Assembly (NCBI RefSeq): GCF_020905345.1
Contig: NZ_JAJJMO010000002.1
Location: forward strand, 1 to 10,253
Direction: 5' to 3'
Length of the DNA stretch: 10,253 nucleotides
Source of the DNA: Flavobacterium pisciphilum
GTDB taxonomy: Bacteria; Bacteroidota; Bacteroidia; Flavobacteriales; Flavobacteriaceae
Positions within the stretch are counted from its first letter, which is position 1. The number at the start of each line of letters is the position of its first letter. The position numbers and the translations under genes are program-made. Below, piece after piece: positions 5,706 through 10,253 of this stretch. The notes under the pieces were generated by a model, which ran no database searches, had not been told where the DNA came from, and was given only the letters and a program-made list of their open reading frames with translations.

Positions 5706-8120
5706 ATGAAAAAATATATTTTATTATTCGTTTTTATCATATTAAATTATACTTCCAATGCGCAAACTGGAATTGGAACTACTACGCCCGATATTTCGTC
5801 GGCTTTAGATATTCGTATAGCCAATAAAGGAGTTTTATTATCTCGAGTAGCACTTACTGGAACTACAGATGTCACGACGATACCTTCGCCAGCAAATTCG
5901 TTATTAGTTTACAATACAGCAACCACTGCTGATCTAACACCTGGATATTACTATTGGGATACAGCAGTCTCAAAATGGATTCGAATATTAGATGCTGCTT
6001 CGACTATAACAGGTTGGGGACTAAATGGGAATGCCTATACTGACCCTGCTACAGATTTCATAGGAACTACAGATGATGTTGATTTAGTTTTTAAAAGAAA
6101 CAATTTGCAGGCAGGTAGATTATCAAAATTTAATACTTCTCTCGGACAAGGTTCGTTGAGAGGAACAGGGAGCTATAATACTGCCTTTGGGAACAAAGCG
6201 CTTGGGGCAAATACTGGAGGTACTCTTAATACAGCTACTGGTTTTGAGGCATTGGGCAGTAATTTAGATGGTAATGGTAACGCTGCCTTTGGTTATAGGG
6301 CGCTCAATAAGTTGGCCCAAGGTAAGAATAATGTAAGTGTGGGAATGTATTCGTCAGATTTTCTTTCAGAAGGTAGTGGGAATACTGTTGTTGGGGCTTC
6401 GGCACTTGCAAAAACGTATAGTGGAAATTATAATATTGCTATTGGTAGTGGTGCAGGTTATAGACTTAAAATGAGCGGAAATGAAGATGGATTTAATACT
6501 ATAATTGGGTCTTATGACAATCATAATACTCAAGGCTTTGATAGTGGTAGAAACAATACTATATTGGGTTCACGTATAAAAGATTTGCCATCTTCGTTAG
6601 TTAATAATATTATCATAGCCGATGGTTCTGGTAACAGACGTATCAACGTTAATGCAACGGGGAATGTAGGACTAGGAACCAATGATCCAGATAAATCTGC
6701 TGCTCTGGATGTTACAAGCACTAACAAGGGAGTTCTTTTACCTCGAGTAGCACTTACAGGAGTTACAGATGCAACAACAATACCCTCGCCAGCAAACTCA
6801 TTAATGATTTACAATACGGCAACTAGTAGCGATGTAACCCCTGGGTATTATTTCTGGAATACATCTAATTTAAAATGGATGCGAGTATTGGATTCTGATT
6901 CATCTGGATGGAATACAAAAGGAAACTCAGGTACTGCCGAAGGAACAGACTTTATTGGTACTACTGATAATATAAATGTGGTATTTAAAAGAAGAAACGT
7001 TCATGCAGGACTATTAAGTGACTTGAATGCGCACAATACGTCATTTGGGGTAAACTCTTATAAAGGGACTACTTCGGGAACACAAGGTATTCGTAATACA
7101 GCAATAGGCTCTAATAGTCTCCACGGAACCTCTGAAGCTGTCATGAATGGTAATGATAATACAGCCTTAGGGTACAATAGTTTATCGGTAAACGATACAG
7201 GAAATGAAAATGTTGCTGTTGGGGTAAGTGCTTTAAAAAGCAATACAGCTGGGGATAATAATACAGCAATTGGTTTTTCTAGTTTAACGAGAAATACTAC
7301 TGGACGATATAATGTTGCCAATGGAGCACATGCGCTAGAAAGAAATACTGAGGGAGCCTCTAATATTGCAATTGGTGGCTGGGCATTGAGTAATAATCAA
7401 AAAGGAAATGACAATATCGCTATAGGGGTTAACAGTCTATCAGCATTTAATCAGACCGGAGCATACAATATTGGTCTTGGTAGTAGTGCATTAAAAGGCA
7501 ATAGCTCAGGGGAGCTTAATGTTGGAGTTGGATATGAAGCACTCTCAAAAAATTTTACAGGATATAATAATACTGCCATTGGCGCTCATGCAGGAACGTC
7601 ATTGGGATATCTTAAAAATACTACTGCTATTGGTTTTAGGGCATCTGTTAATGAGTCTAATGCGATTCAATTAGGAAATGGAGATATCACTAAGATATCT
7701 GGTCAGGTAGGGTTTTCGACAACTTCTGATAGAAGATATAAAAAGGATATTAAAACAATTCCGTTGGGATTGGATTTTATTAATAAGGTGCGTCCTGTAG
7801 AGTACATTCGTAAAAATAATGAATCAAATACCAAAGAGTGGGGAGTCATTGCTCAAGAATTGCAACAAACGTTAGATGAAGTAGCGTATAAAGATGCAGG
7901 CGTTGTACAGGAAGGTGGCGATGCAGATAAAATGCTGTCTGTTCGTTATACCGATTTAATTGCTCCTATGATAAAATCAATACAAGAGCTAACAGAACAA
8001 AATAATAAATTAAAAAGGGATGATAATCTCCGAAACGAGCGATTAGAAAAAGAGAACAAACTCCTAAATGACCGAATTAATCAGTTAGAAATTAAATTAG
8101 AAAAGGGGAGTAAAAATTAA
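5706..8120 (+). CDS. Secreted fibre-like protein with beta-roll repeats and S74 chaperone
   Basis: The product is 804 residues with a Sec signal peptide (likely cleavage after Ala19, SNA|QTG). Then come module A (21-141: TGIGT, KGVLLSRVAL, TIPSPANSLLVYNTAT, GYYYW, FKRNN), a first array of coils starting NT/I-x-x-G at 158, 175, 192, 209, 226 and 243, a linker NNIIIADGSGNRRINVN (300-316), a second module A (321-441), a second coil array (444-640), and a Peptidase_S74 domain (about 670-755) with SDRRYK at 674-679, giving the Ser674-Lys679 dyad expected for self-cleavage. A heptad-like coiled coil fills 755-800. S74 domains are intramolecular chaperones that trimerise phage tail fibres and then may cut themselves off. 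A trimeric extracellular fibre is therefore the likely product; binding target and anchoring are unknown. No lipobox, type IX sorting domain or YadA-like barrel is seen. The ATG is set by the signal peptide. The gene converges on the S24 repressor with a 17-nt gap. Confidence 0.9.
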   Translation: MKKYILLFVFIILNYTSNAQTGIGTTTPDISSALDIRIANKGVLLSRVALTGTTDVTTIPSPANSLLVYNTATTADLTPGYYYWDTAVSKWIRILDAASTITGWGLNGNAYTDPATDFIGTTDDVDLVFKRNNLQAGRLSKFNTSLGQGSLRGTGSYNTAFGNKALGANTGGTLNTATGFEALGSNLDGNGNAAFGYRALNKLAQGKNNVSVGMYSSDFLSEGSGNTVVGASALAKTYSGNYNIAIGSGAGYRLKMSGNEDGFNTIIGSYDNHNTQGFDSGRNNTILGSRIKDLPSSLVNNIIIADGSGNRRINVNATGNVGLGTNDPDKSAALDVTSTNKGVLLPRVALTGVTDATTIPSPANSLMIYNTATSSDVTPGYYFWNTSNLKWMRVLDSDSSGWNTKGNSGTAEGTDFIGTTDNINVVFKRRNVHAGLLSDLNAHNTSFGVNSYKGTTSGTQGIRNTAIGSNSLHGTSEAVMNGNDNTALGYNSLSVNDTGNENVAVGVSALKSNTAGDNNTAIGFSSLTRNTTGRYNVANGAHALERNTEGASNIAIGGWALSNNQKGNDNIAIGVNSLSAFNQTGAYNIGLGSSALKGNSSGELNVGVGYEALSKNFTGYNNTAIGAHAGTSLGYLKNTTAIGFRASVNESNAIQLGNGDITKISGQVGFSTTSDRRYKKDIKTIPLGLDFINKVRPVEYIRKNNESNTKEWGVIAQELQQTLDEVAYKDAGVVQEGGDADKMLSVRYTDLIAPMIKSIQELTEQNNKLKRDDNLRNERLEKENKLLNDRINQLEIKLEKGSKN
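5766..5993 (+). repeat. Module A, first copy in fibre 1
   Basis: Residues 21-96 of fibre 1. They align without gaps to residues 321-396 of the same protein (51 of 76 identical by my count) and to residues 21-96 of fibre 2. The most conserved words are KGVLL, RVAL and TIPSPANSL. The DNA is also similar between the copies, which leaves room for recombination. Confidence 0.85.
6177..6482 (+). repeat. 17-residue coil array 1 of fibre 1
   Basis: Six coils begin with an N-[TIVA]-x-x-G motif at residues 158, 175, 192, 209, 226 and 243: an exact 17-residue (51-bp) period. Two more irregular units follow at 264 and 284. The pattern resembles the beta-roll heads of trimeric adhesins. Confidence 0.85.
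6666..6893 (+). repeat. Module A, second copy in fibre 1
   Basis: Residues 321-396, exactly 300 residues after the first copy, ungapped. The following FIGTTDNINVVFKRRN segment repeats the FIGTTDDVDLVFKRNN segment that follows copy 1. The 804-aa protein thus looks like a duplicated module-plus-array unit capped by one S74 domain. Confidence 0.85.
7158..7619 (+). repeat. 17-residue coil array 2 of fibre 1
   Basis: N-x-x-x-G motifs start at residues 485, 502, 519, 536, 553, 570, 588, 605 and 622, with all intervals 17 except one of 18. Two less regular units precede (444, 464) and one follows (638). A typical coil reads NTAIGFSSLTRNTTGRY. The array leads directly into the S74 domain. Confidence 0.85.
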
Positions 8121-8128
8121 AAAAGGCA

Positions 8129-8145
8129 ACAACTCTTTTAGTTGT
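8129..8145 (-). terminator. Possible terminator of the repressor gene
   Basis: On the minus strand ACAACT-AAAAG-AGTTGT is followed, after TGCC, by six T. The 6-bp stem spans the repressor stop codon and sits in the 17-nt gap between the convergent genes. The stem is short and AT-rich, so intrinsic termination would be weak. On the plus strand no T-run follows, so it does not serve fibre 1. Confidence 0.4.
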
Positions 8146-8845
8146 GTAAGCGTATCGAAACACGTACAAGCCCCATTGCAGTTATTTCACTTAAATGCAC
8201 ATCTTTAGCAGGATGCTGTTGATTGTGGCTTACTAACTTAATATAATCATCACCTAAGTCAGATTGTTGTACCAATTTTATTGTTTTCATAGTTGTACTA
8301 TCATCAATCTTAATAGCTAATAGATATAAATCGCCAAAGAAAATTTTTTGACGATTTATATCTATTTTTTTATAAGTAATAATATCACCTGCTTTTAACA
8401 CCGGATGCATACTGTCTCCAGTGGCATATATTGCACCATCAGATGAAGGTATGTTTGGAATTGATATATAATCAATAATTTTTTCTTCATCTAAATTTAT
8501 CTCATTTACCATAGGCACTATACCTATCGTTTTTTCAAGATTAAACAGAGGAACTTTTCGAATATCAAGCACATCATTCGCTTTTTGGATGCTGTGTACA
8601 GGCGAAGTAACAAGGCTTTGTAGTTCTTTTAGCATAGAGCCATTCCCTGTTATGAGCCATTCGAGGTTAATTTCAGAGTAAACTGCGATAATTTTAGCTA
8701 AAAACACATCAGAAACAGTCGCTTTTAGTTTATCAGAATCCAAAAAACCACGTTTTATAGTAGTTTTTTCTAAAAATTCTTTTGTTGTAACGCCTTGTTG
8801 CTCAATAAAATATATTATTCTTTCTTTTGTAGTAGCGAAATTCAT
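8138..8845 (-). CDS. HTH / S24 peptidase-type repressor (phage CI-like)
   Basis: This is a predicted DNA-binding repressor of the LexA/CI type, 235 residues long, acting in the cytoplasm. The N-terminal 70 residues form a helical XRE-like domain ending in INLEWLITGNGSML, a common closing motif of these repressors in Bacteroidetes. A linker (72-97) leads to the S24 domain (98-235), with the Ser nucleophile in ATGDSMHPVLKAGD (Ser145) and the probable general base Lys187 in MKTIK. In LexA-like proteins RecA-stimulated self-cleavage at an Ala/Cys-Gly bond inactivates the repressor. Here the segment NLEKTIGIVP offers Ile107-Gly108 instead, so cleavability is uncertain. The gene is divergent from the 63-aa gene (104 nt apart) and convergent with fibre 1. 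The likely targets are the shared intergenic region and perhaps the fibre genes. No integrase or other prophage gene is visible. Confidence 0.88.
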   Translation of the reverse strand: MNFATTKERIIYFIEQQGVTTKEFLEKTTIKRGFLDSDKLKATVSDVFLAKIIAVYSEINLEWLITGNGSMLKELQSLVTSPVHSIQKANDVLDIRKVPLFNLEKTIGIVPMVNEINLDEEKIIDYISIPNIPSSDGAIYATGDSMHPVLKAGDIITYKKIDINRQKIFFGDLYLLAIKIDDSTTMKTIKLVQQSDLGDDYIKLVSHNQQHPAKDVHLSEITAMGLVRVSIRLHN

Positions 8846-8949
8846 CGTAAATAATTTTTTTTGCGATGATTATCGCTTATATTGCATTAGACAACTAAAA
8901 TTGATAGTTGAATCAAATAATTACAATTGATATTTAAAACTGTAAAGAT
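8846..8949. promoter_or_regulatory. Divergent regulator intergenic region with candidate operators
   Basis: This 104-bp region separates the repressor and the small HTH gene. It holds GCGAT-GATT-ATCGC (8863-8876), CAACTA-N7-TAGTTG (8892-8910) and a direct repeat AATTGATA at 8899-8906 and 8925-8932. The inverse, TATCAATT, occurs 23 bp before fibre gene 1 at 5676-5683. These are plausible binding sites for the flanking regulators, in the manner of a phage CI/Cro switch. No strict TAnnTTTG promoter was found on either strand. Confidence 0.45.
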
Positions 8950-9141
8950 ATGAGAAAAATAAAAATACACTCTGAGTTGAAGAAACAAATTGCCACAGAG
9001 CTAAAAACATCACTCCAAACGGTACATACGGCTTTATGTTATTTTAACAATAGTGCAATGGCAGTAGAGATTAGAAAACGAGCGAAGACTCTTTTGCTAA
9101 AAGAAGCAAATAAAATAGAAGAAATCCCTGCTAACGAATAA
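8950..9141 (+). CDS. Small putative helix-turn-helix protein
   Basis: The product is 63 residues, basic, with a pattern suggesting two or three helices: HSELKKQIATELKTSLQTVHTAL (7-29) looks like a helix-turn-helix, followed by a second helical block containing EIRKRAKTLLLKEANKI (40-56). I recall similar small proteins ending in IRKRAKELL in Flavobacteriaceae; their function is not known to me. Its placement opposite an S24 repressor suggests a Cro-like or antirepressor role, which is inference. The leader ends ...TGTAAAGAT before the ATG, with no strong Shine-Dalgarno. Fibre gene 2 begins 98 nt downstream on the same strand, so the two could share a transcript. Confidence 0.65.
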   Translation: MRKIKIHSELKKQIATELKTSLQTVHTALCYFNNSAMAVEIRKRAKTLLLKEANKIEEIPANE

Positions 9142-9239
9142 GTTATGAATAGGAAAACGATTTAAGCCACCTATCAAAGATTTATTTATGGCACAAATAG
9201 AAATATCATTTACATAAGTCACTTTTAAAATTTTAATTC
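9142..9239 (+). other. Leader of fibre gene 2
   Basis: This 98-nt spacer between the small HTH gene and fibre 2 holds no terminator-like hairpin with a T-run and no strict TAnnTTTG element. Its last bases, AATTC before ATGAAAAAA, are nearly the same as those before fibre gene 1 (AAATTC-ATGAAAAAA). Fibre 2 may therefore be transcribed from the promoter of the small HTH gene. Confidence 0.4.
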
Positions 9240-10253
9240 ATGAAAAAAAATATTTTACTTTTCCTTTTTGCCATTATTGGTTATGCCTCACATGCACAGA
9301 CAGGAATAGGTACTCTTAACCCTCATGCTTCATCAGCTTTGGATATTAGTCTTGCTAATAAAGGCGTTTTATTATCGCGAGTGGCACTTAAAGGAACTAC
9401 AGATACTAGTACAATACCGTCACCGGCAAATTCTTTGTTAGTTTACAATACAGCAACTATTAATGATATAACCCAAGGATATTACTATTGGAGTACAATG
9501 TCATCAAGATGGATACGAGTGATAGATACAGCTTCAATTGTACCAGCTTGGAATTTAACGGGAAATAGCAATACAGTTGCAGGTACTAATTTTATAGGAA
9601 CGCTAGACAATCAAGATTTAGTTTTTAAAAGAAATAACATACAGGCAGGTAGACTCACAGTTTTTAGCACTTCTTTTGGATTAAGTGCATTAAAAAACAA
9701 TCTAAGTGGTAGACCCAATACCGCTATAGGAAATGAAGCTCTCGAAAGTAATATTGGTGGAGAATCTAATACTGCTGTAGGTTATCGGACATTAAAAAAT
9801 AGTACAGAGAGTAGTGCTAATAGTGCCTTTGGGCATTCAGTTCTTGAAAGCTTAGTTAAAGGGTATTATAATGTAGGTGTAGGGATGCATTCATTACAAG
9901 ACCTTAAAGAAGGTACTCATAATACTGCTGTTGGGCGTGGTGCTCTTAACTATATGACAGGATCAAGCTACAATATTGGTATTGGTAGTGGTGCAGGTGC
10001 GAGACTTCATGTAGGAGATAATAACTTATATGGTTTTAATACTATAATTGGTTCTTATAATAATAATGACCAAGGTTTGAAAAGTGGTATAAATAATACT
10101 ATATTGGGGTCACGCATAAGTCTTTTGGGTCCAATCTCTAATAATATTATCATTGCAGATGGAGAAGGTAACAGACGTATCAATGTTAACGAATTGGGTA
10201 ATGTAGGATTAGGTACGACTACACCTCATGCTTCGGCAGCTCTTCATATTGGT
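9240..10253 (+). CDS. Second fibre-like protein, paralogue of fibre 1 (partial)
   Basis: The reading frame is open for 338 codons to the right edge, so the C-terminus is missing. The start is the ATG at 9240, followed by a signal peptide (MKKNILLFLFAIIGYASHA|QTG, cleavage after Ala19). Residues 21-96 are module A (KGVLLSRVAL, TIPSPANSLLVYNTAT), nearly collinear with fibre 1. A coil array begins at 160, 177, 194, 211, 228 and 245 (exact 17-residue period), with looser units at 267 and 286. The linker NNIIIADGEGNRRINVN (301-317) is followed by VGLGT, which starts a second module A just before the edge. By analogy the missing part should hold a second array and an S74 chaperone, but this cannot be seen. 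The protein is likely secreted and trimeric. It is downstream of the small HTH gene and may be controlled by the regulator pair. Confidence 0.9.
   Translation, partial: MKKNILLFLFAIIGYASHAQTGIGTLNPHASSALDISLANKGVLLSRVALKGTTDTSTIPSPANSLLVYNTATINDITQGYYYWSTMSSRWIRVIDTASIVPAWNLTGNSNTVAGTNFIGTLDNQDLVFKRNNIQAGRLTVFSTSFGLSALKNNLSGRPNTAIGNEALESNIGGESNTAVGYRTLKNSTESSANSAFGHSVLESLVKGYYNVGVGMHSLQDLKEGTHNTAVGRGALNYMTGSSYNIGIGSGAGARLHVGDNNLYGFNTIIGSYNNNDQGLKSGINNTILGSRISLLGPISNNIIIADGEGNRRINVNELGNVGLGTTTPHASAALHIG
9717..10022 (+). repeat. 17-residue coil array of fibre 2
   Basis: Six coils begin at residues 160, 177, 194, 211, 228 and 245 with N-[TIVS]-x-x-G (NTAIG, NTAVG, NSAFG, NVGVG, NTAVG, NIGIG), the same number and period as array 1 of fibre 1. 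The next units, at 267 and 286, break the period as the corresponding ones in fibre 1 do, so the two arrays are collinear copies. Confidence 0.85.

Noticed and set aside
6530..7321. Minus-strand frames of 65 and 87 codons within fibre 1
   Set aside because: They are opposite the repeat arrays, and their composition simply mirrors the repeated coding sequence.
6177..7619. CRISPR array or non-coding tandem repeat
   Set aside because: The 51-bp period is a multiple of three, the repeat is degenerate at DNA level, and it is conserved as protein within one open frame.
8129..8145. Bidirectional terminator serving fibre 1
   Set aside because: The T-run follows the stem only on the minus strand.
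5706..10253. A complete prophage
   Set aside because: Only a CI-like repressor, a small HTH-like gene and fibre-like genes with Sec signal peptides are present. Signal peptides are not expected on phage tail fibres, and no integrase, terminase, capsid or lysis gene is visible.

Overview
The window looks like a chromosomal segment from a Bacteroidetes bacterium, most likely a Flavobacterium-like member of the Flavobacteriaceae. This rests on the low GC content, A-rich leaders mostly without Shine-Dalgarno sequences, signal peptides ending in ...NAQ/HAQ-TGIGT, TAnnTTTG promoter-like elements, and intergenic repeats of a style common in that group. It is inference from sequence style; no search was run.

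Left part (160-4817, minus strand): a three-gene cluster reading mgtC, then mgtA, then a periplasmic adaptor. The first is an MgtC/SapB-family inner-membrane protein. The second is a full-length P-type Mg2+-importing ATPase. The third is a lipoprotein of the HlyD/CusB-CzcB membrane-fusion type, 12 nt after mgtA and with no RND pump in view. mgtC next to an MgtA/B ATPase repeats the logic of Salmonella mgtCB (Mg2+ starvation); the adaptor is the unexpected member. The first 159 bases hold only degenerate intergenic repeats.

Middle (4818-5705): a gene-free region of about 890 bp between divergent genes. It contains a strong Shine-Dalgarno for mgtC, a 145-bp element with 25-bp imperfect terminal inverted repeats, a cluster of overlapping palindromes including a perfect 7-1-7 dyad of Fur-family geometry, another perfect dyad, and a good Bacteroidetes-type promoter for the gene to the right.

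Right part (5706-10253): two paralogous secreted fibre-like proteins in tandem on the plus strand. The first is complete (804 aa): signal peptide, an N-terminal module present twice exactly 300 residues apart, beta-roll-like arrays with an exact 17-residue period, a Peptidase_S74 intramolecular chaperone with the Ser-Lys dyad, and a C-terminal coiled coil. The second (338 codons visible) repeats the same plan and runs off the right edge. Between them lie a phage-CI-like HTH/S24 repressor (minus) and a divergent 63-aa putative HTH protein (plus), sharing a 104-bp intergenic region rich in dyads. The small gene and fibre 2 may be co-transcribed. This lysogeny-style regulator pair between duplicated phage-fibre-like surface genes is the part of the window most likely to be an undescribed system.
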